NCBI GenBank assembly: GCA_021298815.1
Contig: JAJTHE010000086.1
Location: 1 to 53,036 of the forward strand
Origin: Betaproteobacteria bacterium
Lineage (GTDB): Bacteria; Pseudomonadota; Gammaproteobacteria; Burkholderiales; CAIKXV01
Direction of reading: 5' to 3'
Length of the DNA stretch: 53,036 nt
Below, in pieces: positions 37,317 through 45,348 of the stretch. The first letter of the stretch is position 1, and each line of letters starts with the position of its first letter. The position numbers and the translations under genes are program-made. The notes under the pieces were generated by a model. It was not told the origin of the DNA and searched no databases. It was given only the letters and a program-made list of their open reading frames with translations.

Positions 37317-37592
37317 TCAGCGGTGCGCGCGCCGCATGCAGCGCCCGCTGCGATTGCGCCTTGCCCGCGTTGCGCGATCCGGATGCGCCAGCAGCGGCCG
37401 CTCGCGGTCGGCCATGCTGTCGAACTGCCGCAGGTGGACGATCTGGCTGAGCGGCCCGACCTCCGTGACGTAGAAGCCGACCAGTCCGCCCAAGTGCCGC
37501 AGTTGCAGGGCGAGCGCCGCTTCCTCGTGCCGCTTGAGGAAGTCGGCGGTCCGTCCCGGTTTCGCGGTGTAGGTGCGCAGTTCGAAGATCAA
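37317..37592 (-). CDS. NIPSNAP family protein, C-terminus shortened
   Basis: A NIPSNAP-domain protein (ferredoxin-like alpha+beta barrel) of 91 residues. MIFELRTYTAKPGRTADFL and LVGFYVTEVGPLSQIVHLRQFDSMADRE match the family well. After that the sequence becomes Arg-rich (HPDRATRARRNRSGRC) and lacks the usual last ~35 residues. The TTG start at 37592 has TGGAG upstream. It is 30 bases after the BKACE gene, so it closes that operon. The broken end lies next to the integrase remnant, so it was probably cut when the island was lost or rearranged. Function may be lost. Confidence 0.65.
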   Translation of the reverse strand: MIFELRTYTAKPGRTADFLKRHEEAALALQLRHLGGLVGFYVTEVGPLSQIVHLRQFDSMADRERPLLAHPDRATRARRNRSGRCMRRAHR

Positions 37593-37622
37593 GGTCGACT
37601 CCAGGGAACAGTCGGTTACGGT

Positions 37623-38561
37623 TCAGAAGCGGACGGTGGACGGACCCTTGAGCGCCAGCATGTCGCGTACCTCGGCGGGCGTCGCGACCTCCAGCGACAG
37701 GCTCTCGACGATGCCGCGGATCTTTGTCACCTGGGCGGCGTTGGACGGCGCGAGCTGGCCCTTGCCCAGGTAGAGGCTGTCTTCCAGGCCGACTCGGACG
37801 TTGCCGCCCATCTGCGCGGCCGCGGTGCAAAGCCCCATCTGGTGGCGCCCCGCTGCGAGCACGGACCACAGGTAGTCGTCGCCGAACAGCTTGTCGGCGA
37901 TGCGCTTCATGTGCAGCAGGTTCTCTACGTCCGCGCCGATGCCGCCGAGGATGCCGAAGATCGACTGCACGAACAGCGGTCCCGTGACCAGCTTGCGGTC
38001 GCGCAGGTGGGCCAGGTTGTACAGGTGGCCGATGTCGTAACACTCGAACTCGAAGCGCGTGCCGCAGCCCTGGCCCAGGTGCTCCAGCGTGTACTCCATG
38101 TCCTTGAAGGTGTTGCGGAAGATGAAGTCGCGCGTGTTCTCCAGGTACTGAGGCTCCCACGCGTGCAGGAACGTGGAGTGACGCGCGGCCATGGGATACA
38201 GGGCGAAGTTCATGGAGCCCATGTTGAAGGACGCCATCTCCGGGGCGAGCTCCAGCGGTGCGCGCAGCCGCTCCTGCACCGTCATGTTGTGGCCACCGCC
38301 GGTGGTGATGTTGATCACCGCGTCGGTCTGCGCCTTGATGGCCGGCAGGAACTGCCGGAACACCGCCGGATCCGGCGTCGGCCGGCCGTCCTGCGGCTCG
38401 CGTGCATGCAGGTGGATGATCGCGGCGCCGGCCTGCGCCGCCGCCACCGACTCGGCCGCGATCTGCGCCGGCGTGATCGGCAGGTGCGGGCTCATGGTTG
38501 GCGTGTGGATCGCCCCGGTTACCGCGCAGGTGATGATGATCTTCTTCTGTGGCTTGGCCAT
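37623..38561 (-). CDS. Beta-keto acid cleavage enzyme family protein (BKACE, DUF849)
   Basis: A 312-residue Zn-dependent TIM-barrel enzyme of the BKACE family, which splits a beta-keto acid with acetyl-CoA (the 3-keto-5-aminohexanoate cleavage enzyme is the type member). The N-terminal KIIITCAVTGAIHTPTMSP and the zinc motif HLHAR (His50, His52) are clear, as is NITTGGG. ATG 38561 has AGGAAA upstream. Gene partners are a Bug protein and an enoyl-CoA hydratase-like protein, which suggests breakdown of a CoA-linked or free keto acid taken up from outside. The substrate is not known. Confidence 0.88.
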   Translation of the reverse strand: MAKPQKKIIITCAVTGAIHTPTMSPHLPITPAQIAAESVAAAQAGAAIIHLHAREPQDGRPTPDPAVFRQFLPAIKAQTDAVINITTGGGHNMTVQERLRAPLELAPEMASFNMGSMNFALYPMAARHSTFLHAWEPQYLENTRDFIFRNTFKDMEYTLEHLGQGCGTRFEFECYDIGHLYNLAHLRDRKLVTGPLFVQSIFGILGGIGADVENLLHMKRIADKLFGDDYLWSVLAAGRHQMGLCTAAAQMGGNVRVGLEDSLYLGKGQLAPSNAAQVTKIRGIVESLSLEVATPAEVRDMLALKGPSTVRF

Positions 38562-38613
38562 GTCTTTTCCGTTTCCTTCGCGCACGCCGCCGGGCGGCCC
38601 GCCTGCCGCCGCC

Positions 38614-39645
38614 CTACGGCCGCAGGTCCAGTCTGGCATCCTTGATGACCTTGCTCCACTTGTCGTGTTCGGCCTTGATGAAGCTGCCGAACTCCGACGC
38701 GCTGGAGGCGCGCAATTCGACCGCCTGCTCGGCCAGCCGCTCCGCGATCGCCGGGTCGGCGACGGCGGCGGCGATCCCTACCTGCAGCCGGCTCACCACG
38801 GCCGCCGGCGTTCCGGCCGGCGCGAGGATGCCCATCCAGGCGCCCGAGTTCAGCTGCGGGTAGCCCGCCTCCGCCATCGTGGGCACGGCGGGCAGCGCCT
38901 TGGAGCGCGCGGTGCCCGTGACGGCCAGCCCGGTCACCTTGCCGGCGCGGATCTGGGGCACGGCCACGCCGGCGGCGAACACTAGCAGGTGGATCTGGTC
39001 GCCCATCAGCGCCGTGAGCGCGGGCGCACCGCCCTTGAACGGGACGTGCACCATCTCCGCATTGCTCAGCACCTTGAACTGTTCAGCGGCCAGGTGCCCC
39101 GAGCTGCCGGCGCCCACCGATCCGTAGGACAGGCCGCCCGGACGCGCCTTGGCTTGCGCCAGCAGGTCAGCGACCGTCTTCGCCGGGAAGGCGGCCGAAC
39201 TGGCGAACACCAGCGGGATCGTCCCGACCAGCGACACGGGCGCGAAGTCCTTGAAGGTGTCGAACTTCAGGTCCTTGTAGATCAGCGGATTGACGGCATG
39301 GGTGTCGAAGGCCATCAGCAACGTGTAGCCGTCGGCCGGCGCCTTGGCGACGAATTCGGTGCCGATGGAGCCGCTGGCCCCGGGCCGGTTGTCGATGATC
39401 ACCGGCTGCCCGAGGCGCTCCGCCAGCTTCTGGCCGACCTGCCGGGCCGTGATGTCGACGATGCCGCCTGCGGCGAACGGCACCACCAGCCGCACCGGGC
39501 GGTCGGGGTAGGCCTGCGCCGTGGCGACGGCTGGCAGCAGGGTGAAACCCAGCAGCAGGCCAAGGGTGCGCCTGAGCAGGGAGCGCCGGGGGGCGGGCCT
39601 GGCTGGCGCCAGCCGGGTGCGATCGGATCGGGGTGCATTCGGCAT
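38614..39645 (-). CDS. Bug/TctC-type tripartite tricarboxylate substrate-binding protein
   Basis: Periplasmic solute-binding protein of 343 residues. A signal peptide (basic start, RTLGLLLGFTLLPAVATAQA) is followed by the family pattern YPDRPVRLVVPFAAGGIVDITAR, then IIDNRPGASGSIG, and HVPFKGGAPALTALMGDQIHL. These proteins bind small carboxylates; no TctA/TctB membrane genes are in the window. AGGAG precedes ATG 39645. It lies between the enoyl-CoA hydratase and BKACE genes in the LysR-controlled operon, so its ligand is probably the pathway substrate. Confidence 0.92.
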   Translation of the reverse strand: MPNAPRSDRTRLAPARPAPRRSLLRRTLGLLLGFTLLPAVATAQAYPDRPVRLVVPFAAGGIVDITARQVGQKLAERLGQPVIIDNRPGASGSIGTEFVAKAPADGYTLLMAFDTHAVNPLIYKDLKFDTFKDFAPVSLVGTIPLVFASSAAFPAKTVADLLAQAKARPGGLSYGSVGAGSSGHLAAEQFKVLSNAEMVHVPFKGGAPALTALMGDQIHLLVFAAGVAVPQIRAGKVTGLAVTGTARSKALPAVPTMAEAGYPQLNSGAWMGILAPAGTPAAVVSRLQVGIAAAVADPAIAERLAEQAVELRASSASEFGSFIKAEHDKWSKVIKDARLDLRP

Positions 39646-39685
39646 GGTCTCGTCTCCTCTTGAATGTATCGGGCGCGGGGGCGGC

Positions 39686-40507
39686 TCAGCGCCCCAGGTA
39701 GTGGGGCGGACGCCCCGCGCTGTGGGCGGCCAGGGCCTCGTCGACGTCGTGGCTGTATTCCAGCGAACTGCGCAGCGCCCAGGACAGCTGATGCGCGGCC
39801 GCATTGCCGCCACTCGCCTGCATCTGCACGATCCGCTTGGCGCCACGGATGCCGAGCGGCCCCTTGGCCGCGATCTGCGTGGCCATGTCGCGCACGACGC
39901 CGGCCAGCTCGGACGCCGGGATGACCCGGGTGACCAGGCCGATGCGCAGCATCTCCTCGGCACCGAGTTCGCGCCCGGTGGCCATCATCTCCAGTGCGCG
40001 TGCGGCCCCGACCACCGCCGGCAGGCGCACCGGCGCGCCCGCTCCGGGGAAGCAGGCATAGCTGGACTCGTGGAAGGCCACGCTCGCATGGTCCGCGCAC
40101 AGGCGCAGGTCGCAGGCGAGCGCGAGTTCGCCGCCGCCGGCGCGCACGGCCCCGTTGAGGGCGCCGATCACCAGCTGCGGCAGCGTCTCCAGGCTGTCGA
40201 AGGCCTGGTTGGCCAGCCGCACGATCGCCAGCGCATCCTCCTTGGAGTAGGCCTCGCGCAGTGCGATGTTGAAGATGCCCGCGGAGAAGAACTCCGTGCC
40301 GGCGCCGGTGATCACGACGCAGCTGGTGCGCCGGTCGTCCGCCAGTGCCGCGGCGATCTGCCGCAGGTGCACGAGCGTGGCCGGCGTGAGCCGGTTGCCT
40401 TCCGCCGGACGGTCGATCGTGATGCTGGCGACGTCGCCCTCGATCCCGAACTGCAGATCCGATGCGGCCTGCAGGTCCTTGCTCAAGCTTCTTGCCTTGA
40501 CTGACAT
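39686..40507 (-). CDS. Enoyl-CoA hydratase/isomerase family protein
   Basis: Crotonase-fold protein of 273 residues. The oxyanion-hole strands ITGAGTEFFSAGIFN and LNGAVRAGGGELALACDLR and the ACFPGAGAPVRLPAVVG block are typical. The exact reaction (hydratase, isomerase or another crotonase type) is not set by these motifs. ATG 40507 is chosen over ATG 40522 because AGAGGAA lies right before it. First gene of the operon, divergent from lysR, with 141 bases between the two starts. Confidence 0.88.
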   Translation of the reverse strand: MSVKARSLSKDLQAASDLQFGIEGDVASITIDRPAEGNRLTPATLVHLRQIAAALADDRRTSCVVITGAGTEFFSAGIFNIALREAYSKEDALAIVRLANQAFDSLETLPQLVIGALNGAVRAGGGELALACDLRLCADHASVAFHESSYACFPGAGAPVRLPAVVGAARALEMMATGRELGAEEMLRIGLVTRVIPASELAGVVRDMATQIAAKGPLGIRGAKRIVQMQASGGNAAAHQLSWALRSSLEYSHDVDEALAAHSAGRPPHYLGR

Positions 40508-40576
40508 GTGTTCCTCTACCATGGCGACCGCAGGACGATAGCCGCGCAGCCGCGGGCCGGTCCAATCCGATTTTGT

Positions 40577-40596
40577 TTTCGGCTCCATGCCCGAAA
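40577..40596. promoter_or_regulatory. Inverted repeat, candidate LysR operator
   Basis: TTTCGG (40577-40582) and CCGAAA (40591-40596) form a perfect 6-bp inverted repeat with an 8-base spacer, midway between the divergent enoyl-CoA hydratase and lysR starts. LysR-type activators usually bind dyads at such a place. Confidence 0.45.
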
Positions 40597-40648
40597 GGCA
40601 TCGGCCGGCCGGCGCGCAGCGTCCAGAGGTGAACCGACCGACCATGAG

Positions 40649-41593
40649 ATGACACCCAGGCAACTCAAATACTTCATCGAGATTGCGCGGCAGCTCAGCT
40701 TCACCAAGGCTTCCGCCATCTTGCACGTGACGCAACCCGCCCTGTCGCGCCAGATGCAGGAGCTGGAGAGCGCGCTGGGCGTCAAGCTGTTCACCCGCTC
40801 CGACCTCGGCGTGGGACTGACAGCCGCTGGCCGCCACCTGAGCGAGCGCGCCCCCGGTCTGCTCGAGGCCTTCCGGCAGGTGAGTCTGGACGTGGCGGCG
40901 CTGGCCGATGCGCCCGCCGGGCGACTGCGCATCGGCGTGCCGCCGTCCCTGTGCGACCTGGTCACGACGCCGAGCGCGCACCAGTACGCGCTGGAGCATC
41001 CGAACGTGAGCCTGAGCATCACCGAGGCTTCCAGCGCCGAACTGACCGAGCATATCGCCGCCGGCGCGCTCGACTTCGCCATCGTCGCGGCGAGCGACTC
41101 CACCGCCCGCTTCCGCCGGATTCCGCTGCTGCGCGAGCCGATGGTGCTGGCCTCGCCGCCACAGACCGTCTCCGGCCCCGACCCGGTCGACGCCAGCTTT
41201 CTCGCGCCCTTGCAGCTGGTGGCCTCGCGGCAGCCGAACGCGCTGCGCCGGATCCTCGACGATGCGATGGCCGAGATCGGCGTGAAGCCGCACATCGTGC
41301 TGGAAGCCAGTTCGGTCCGGCTGCTGACGCAGATCACCCACCAGGGCACGGGCCGCTGCGTGCTGCCCTATTCCGCGGTGGCGCGGATGGTCTCCGAGGG
41401 GCGGCTCGAGGCACGCCGCATCGCCCGGATGGCGGTGACCTGGGAGCTGCTGCACGTGCGCAACGTGGAGCCCACACCCAGCATTGTGGCCCTGGTCAAC
41501 ATCCTGATCGCCATCGCTCGCGAGGCGCATGCCACGGACCGCTGGCCGGGCATGGAACTCCTGACCCAGGGGCTGGCCAGTCCGCGGCGGTGA
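40649..41593 (+). CDS. LysR-type transcriptional regulator
   Basis: 314 residues: an N-terminal winged helix-turn-helix (MTPRQLKYFIEIARQLSF ... ILHVTQPALSRQMQELE, residues 1-60) and a C-terminal two-lobed effector domain (GRLRIGVPPSLCDLV onward). The ATG at 40649 gives the standard N-terminus; an out-of-frame ATG lies 5 bases earlier. It most likely controls the divergent enoyl-CoA hydratase-Bug-BKACE-NIPSNAP operon in answer to a pathway metabolite. Confidence 0.93.
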   Translation: MTPRQLKYFIEIARQLSFTKASAILHVTQPALSRQMQELESALGVKLFTRSDLGVGLTAAGRHLSERAPGLLEAFRQVSLDVAALADAPAGRLRIGVPPSLCDLVTTPSAHQYALEHPNVSLSITEASSAELTEHIAAGALDFAIVAASDSTARFRRIPLLREPMVLASPPQTVSGPDPVDASFLAPLQLVASRQPNALRRILDDAMAEIGVKPHIVLEASSVRLLTQITHQGTGRCVLPYSAVARMVSEGRLEARRIARMAVTWELLHVRNVEPTPSIVALVNILIAIAREAHATDRWPGMELLTQGLASPRR

Positions 41594-41843
41594 TGCAGCC
41601 GACCTGGGCGTCCCGGGCGCAGCCGCTCGGCCCTGCTTTCGTGTTCCCTCAGGGCTCCGTCAGCAAGTCGTCCTCGAAGTCGATCTAGCCCGGATGTTTC
41701 GCCAGCAGGGGTCGGCAACCCCTTGCTTTCGCGAGTTGTACTTGGGGAAGGTCTGAACAGGTGCGAGATCCGCCCTCTCGAGCGTTAGCCACACGAACTT
41801 GCCGCGTTCCGGAAAATGGATCCGGCAATACAGCGGGGGAGGC
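41594..41843. other. Spacer with possible insertion-sequence ends, no gene
   Basis: 250 bases between lysR and the cysteine hydrolase gene hold no open frame with recognisable homology. Two stretches, TAGCCCGGATGTTTC (41686-41700) and GGGGAAGGTCTGAACAGG near 41743-41760, look like terminal repeats of insertion sequences, but no transposase is present. This is a memory-based resemblance only. Confidence 0.3.
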
Positions 41844-42593
41844 TCAGCGTCCGCTCCCGACGCTGCCGCGTGGCAACTCGAACAGATCGGCGGGTAGCGT
41901 GCCGACGAAGCGCAGCGCGTCGTCCAGGCTCACCACGTCCGCGTACTTGGCGTGCAGGTCGCACAGGCTCAGTGCGTGGCTCGCCAGAGAACGGTCGAAG
42001 CAGCCCTCTTCAACCAGCGCGACGCGGTAGTTGTGGGAAAACGCGTCAACTGCAGTCGCGCGCACGCATCCGCTGGTGGTGGTGCCGGTGAGCAGGATGC
42101 TGTCCACGCCGAGTTGCACCAGGAAGCTCTCTAGCGGCGTGCCGAAGAATGCGCTCGGTTTATGCTTGTAGATTACGATGTCACGCGGCTGCGGAGCGAT
42201 CTGCGGCACGATGGTGTATCCGTCGGCGCCGTCAGTATTGGTCCGCGGCTGCTCGGTGACGCGCGGATTCTTCCACGCCCACGAGCCAGCGTCCCAGCGG
42301 TCCGGGCGCCGCATGCCGGTCGTATAGAACACCGGCAGCCCGCGCGCACGCGCCGCCGCAAGCAGCCTGGCGATTGCCGCTACGCCAACCCACGCCTCTT
42401 CCCCGCAGGATGCGCGCCAGCGCTTGATGGATTCGAGGATCGGTTCAGGGCGCTCACCGCAGAAAGCATAGTTGACGTCCACCACCACCACTGCAGGACG
42501 CTTGCCGTAGCCCTGCGTCGTGCCGAAGCCACCCGCCGCAAATACCTGTTTGTCGCGCTCGTTCAGGTAGCGGTCCCAGACCCGTTCGGCCAT
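41844..42593 (-). CDS. Isochorismatase-family cysteine hydrolase
   Basis: A 249-residue amidohydrolase of the isochorismatase superfamily, closest in pattern to N-carbamoylsarcosine amidase-like enzymes. The catalytic triad is visible: Asp39 (VVVVDVNYAF), Lys145 (IYKHKPSAFFGTPL) and Cys176 (TTTSGCVRATAVDAFS). It probably cleaves an amide or carbamoyl group of a small molecule. It follows the Bug gene at 42612 by 18 bases and is likely co-transcribed, so the Bug protein may bring in its substrate. Confidence 0.9.
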   Translation of the reverse strand: MAERVWDRYLNERDKQVFAAGGFGTTQGYGKRPAVVVVDVNYAFCGERPEPILESIKRWRASCGEEAWVGVAAIARLLAAARARGLPVFYTTGMRRPDRWDAGSWAWKNPRVTEQPRTNTDGADGYTIVPQIAPQPRDIVIYKHKPSAFFGTPLESFLVQLGVDSILLTGTTTSGCVRATAVDAFSHNYRVALVEEGCFDRSLASHALSLCDLHAKYADVVSLDDALRFVGTLPADLFELPRGSVGSGR

Positions 42594-42611
42594 CTTGCCC
42601 TCCTCCGTTGC

Positions 42612-43580
42612 TTACTCGTTGATCTGGATCTTTGTCTCGCGGATCACGCGCGACCACTTCGCAACCTCTGCGCGCATGTAATCGGCAAAGGCGACCGACG
42701 TGCTGGTCGCAGCGTCGATGCCCACCTTCGTGAGCCGCTGCTTCTCTTCGGGCGAATTAAGGATGCGAACGGTTTCCGCATTGAGCCGTGCGACGAACTC
42801 TGGATTCATGCCGGCCGGCCCGGCGAGTCCGTACCACGTCACGAACTGGAGCTCTGGCATGCCTGCCTGCGCCGAGGTCGGCACGCCGGGCAGCGCCGGT
42901 GCCCGCTCGGGCGAAAGCACCGCCAGCGCACGCAGGCGTTTCGACTCGATAAAGGGAATCGTGGCCGGCACCGTGACCACCACCATGTCGACCTCTCCGC
43001 TCAGAATGTTGAGCAACGCAACGCTACCGCCTTTGTACGGCACGTGCATGATGTCGGCACGTGCCAGCAGCCGGAAGAGCTCGTTGCCGACATGGTTGAA
43101 GGAGCCGGTGCCGCCCGATCCGTAGGTGAGCTTGCCTTGGTTTGCACGCGCGAACTGCGCCAGTTCACGCAGCGTCCGAACCGGCAGCGACGGATGTACC
43201 ACCAGTACGTTGGGTACTGTCGCGAGCAGGGACACCGGCGCGAAATCGCGGTTGACGTCGTAGCGCAGCTTCGAATTGAGGATCGGCGCGATCGCGTGCG
43301 TCGAATTGAGGATAACCAGTGTATGGCCGTCCGGCGCGGCTTTCGCCACGAACTCCGTCGCGATGTTACCGCCGCCCCCCGTACGGTACTCCACGACCAC
43401 GGGCTGGCCGAGCGCTGCGGTGAGCTTCTCGCTCATGAGGTGGGCGAGGATCTGAAACGCACCCGTGGAAAACGCCGCGACCAGTCGTATCGGCTTGCCC
43501 GCAGGCTCCTGCGCATACAGCGGCACGGCAGCCATGAACGTGAACGCCGCCAGCCCGGAGACGAAAACACGAACGCGCAT
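42612..43580 (-). CDS. Bug/TctC-type substrate-binding protein
   Basis: Periplasmic binding protein of 322 residues with a signal peptide (VFVSGLAAFTFMAAVPLYAQ). The pattern is somewhat diverged at the first strand (KPIRLVAAFSTGAFQILAH instead of the usual PFAAGG..D), then regular: VVEYRTGGGGNIATEFVAKA and HVPYKGGSVALLNILSGEVDM. First gene of a two-gene unit with the cysteine hydrolase. Codon choice looks less GC-biased than in the housekeeping genes, which may point to transfer. Confidence 0.9.
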   Translation of the reverse strand: MRVRVFVSGLAAFTFMAAVPLYAQEPAGKPIRLVAAFSTGAFQILAHLMSEKLTAALGQPVVVEYRTGGGGNIATEFVAKAAPDGHTLVILNSTHAIAPILNSKLRYDVNRDFAPVSLLATVPNVLVVHPSLPVRTLRELAQFARANQGKLTYGSGGTGSFNHVGNELFRLLARADIMHVPYKGGSVALLNILSGEVDMVVVTVPATIPFIESKRLRALAVLSPERAPALPGVPTSAQAGMPELQFVTWYGLAGPAGMNPEFVARLNAETVRILNSPEEKQRLTKVGIDAATSTSVAFADYMRAEVAKWSRVIRETKIQINE

Positions 43581-43714
43581 TGGTTCACGCCAGAGACAGC
43601 GGGTTGACCACGCCCGGATTTAAGTACTACCGAGATCGACTGTCAATAGTGTCACTTGTCTGTCGTCAGTGAATGAGTGGTCCCGTTCTTGGCAAGCAAT
43701 GTGGCCGGTTCGAG

Positions 43715-44141
43715 GAGGGCCCCCATACCGCGGCTGCAGTGTTCGAGTCGATGACCGGCGTGCGGATGCAGCACGTGCCCTACAAGGGAGGAGGGCCGGC
43801 GATCGTCGGGCTCAGTTCGGGTCAGGGCGCTGGCGATCGCCCGCCCGACGCGACTGCCAGCATTTCCGGACGTGCCGACCTTTGCCGAGGCCGGGCTGCC
43901 GGCCTACTCGGCGAACAGCTGGTTCGGTGTGCATGCACCGGCACGAACGTAGAAGGCGATCGTCGATCTGTGGAGTCGGGAACTGATGAAGATCGTGCGC
44001 CTGCCCGAGCTCCAGGCAAGGTTCCAGGACGCCGATCTGGAGCCAGTGGGTTCGACGCCGCTGGCGTTTGCAGCGTTCGTCTGCAACGAGCTTGCGAGGT
44101 ACGCCCGCGAGGTCAAGGAAACGGGAATGGAGGCGTCGTAG
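43715..44141 (+). pseudogene. Decayed Bug/TctC-type gene
   Basis: Homology to the C-terminal half of a Bug protein is split over two frames. Frame one reads VFESMTGVRMQHVPYKGGGP. After about 43815 a deletion of about 25 codons and a frame change follow; frame two reads RLPAFPDVPTFAEAGLPAYS. That frame then has an internal stop (codon TAG near 43950) in place of the usual Pro-Lys, and resumes as KAIVDLWSRELMKIVRLPEL to the natural stop at 44139-44141. The N-terminal half is missing. It marks past gene loss beside the intact Bug gene. Confidence 0.8.
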
Positions 44142-44311
44142 ACGCCAGTCAGCGTGCAGTGTCCGGCAGTAGTCCACGACCCCGCCCGGTAAGACCGGCA
44201 GCCCAGATGCTGCAGGATCCGGGCACGTGACCGCCTGAAAAGGCCCACGACAGGCCGCCGCCCACAAAGCGGATAATGGGTCTCGGTCAAAGTCGTTCTC
44301 GTGGCGTTTCC

Positions 44312-44809
44312 ATGTCAAAGCTCATCTTCGATTTCACCGACCCGCACGCAGCGGAAACCTGGCAGGCGATCGACGACCGCGTCATGGGCGGCCTCTCGCG
44401 CAGCACACTGCGACAAGATCCGGCAGGCCATGCGGCATTCGAGGGGACGGTCTCGCTGGAGCGCAACGGCGGCTTCGCTTCGGTGCGATCCGCGCCAGGC
44501 GCACATGGGCTTGCGGGTGCCGAAGCCTGCATCATCGAAGTGTGCGGGGACGGCAAGCGCTTCAAGCTCAGCCTGATCACCGACGACGCGTTCGACAGCA
44601 TCAACTACCAGTGCGCGTTCATGCCCGCCGGCGGTGGCTGGCATGTGCTGCGCCTGCCGCTGCAGGACTTCCGGGCGTCCTTCCGCGGGCGTGAAGTGGC
44701 GGGTGCACCGCTGCTTGATCCTGCGCGCATCCGCCAGGCGGGCCTGCTGATCGGCGCGAAGCAGGCAGGCCCGTTCGAACTGAACATCCGGCGGATCAGC
44801 CTCGCATGA
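44312..44809 (+). CDS. CIA30 (NDUFAF1-like) family protein
   Basis: A 165-residue beta-sandwich protein of the CIA30 family. LIFDFTDPHAAETWQAIDDRVMGG at the start (shown in part: TWQAIDDRVMGGLSRS), FEGTVSLERNGGFASVRS and RLPLQDFRASFRGREV match the family. Mitochondrial CIA30 assists complex I assembly; the bacterial role is not settled and many copies are not linked to nuo genes, as here. ATG 44312 gives the family start. It overlaps the next gene by 4 bases (ATGA). Confidence 0.85.
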   Translation: MSKLIFDFTDPHAAETWQAIDDRVMGGLSRSTLRQDPAGHAAFEGTVSLERNGGFASVRSAPGAHGLAGAEACIIEVCGDGKRFKLSLITDDAFDSINYQCAFMPAGGGWHVLRLPLQDFRASFRGREVAGAPLLDPARIRQAGLLIGAKQAGPFELNIRRISLA

Positions 44810-45348
44810 CGGACGTCGATCGGCCGAAGGGCGCAAGCACGGCACGGCCGGCGCTGCAGTACCTCGCAGGCTATCCCGCCGAGCTGCTGGACCGCGTGCG
44901 GCCGCTGCTCGAGCAGGGCCGCCTGCTCGACACGCTCACGCAGCGTTACGGCGATCCCCACGCCGTGCGCACCGACGGCGCGTTGTACGGATACGCGATG
45001 GAACTGAAGTCGCGCTACATGCGCACCGCCGAGCCGCTGTCCAGGGTGGCCTATGACAACCGGCTGCATGTGGTGCGCAATGCGCTGGGCATGCACAGTG
45101 CAATGTCGCGGGTGCAGGGGGGCAAGCTGAAGGCCAAGCGCGAGATCCGCATCGCCGGCCTGTTCCGCGACGTGCCCGAGCCGCTGCTGCGGATGATCGT
45201 CGTGCACGAGCTCGCGCACCTGAAGGAGCGCGAGCACGACCGCGCGTTCTATGCGCTGTGCCGGCACATGGAGCCGGCCTACCATCAGCTGGAGTTCGAT
45301 ACGCGGCTGTGGCTCACCGCCGTCGAGGCCGGCGCGCCCGCGGGCTGA
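44806..45348 (+). CDS. YgjP-like metallopeptidase (DUF45/M48-type)
   Basis: A 180-residue protein with the zinc motif VVHELAHLKEREHDRAFY: His134, Glu135, His138 and a third ligand His144, the YgjP/DUF45 pattern. Upstream, RLHVVRNALGMHSAMSRVQGGKLKAKREIRI carries the family middle in a diverged form. The substrate is unknown. It is coupled to the CIA30 gene. Its last 64 bases overlap the 3' end of the convergent phosphatase gene. Confidence 0.85.
   Translation: MTDVDRPKGASTARPALQYLAGYPAELLDRVRPLLEQGRLLDTLTQRYGDPHAVRTDGALYGYAMELKSRYMRTAEPLSRVAYDNRLHVVRNALGMHSAMSRVQGGKLKAKREIRIAGLFRDVPEPLLRMIVVHELAHLKEREHDRAFYALCRHMEPAYHQLEFDTRLWLTAVEAGAPAG

Noticed and set aside
38040..38160. Second frame through the BKACE gene with long openness (37234-38160, minus)
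   Set aside because: It is a shadow of the BKACE gene in another frame, rich in Gly/Arg/Ala without domain signals.
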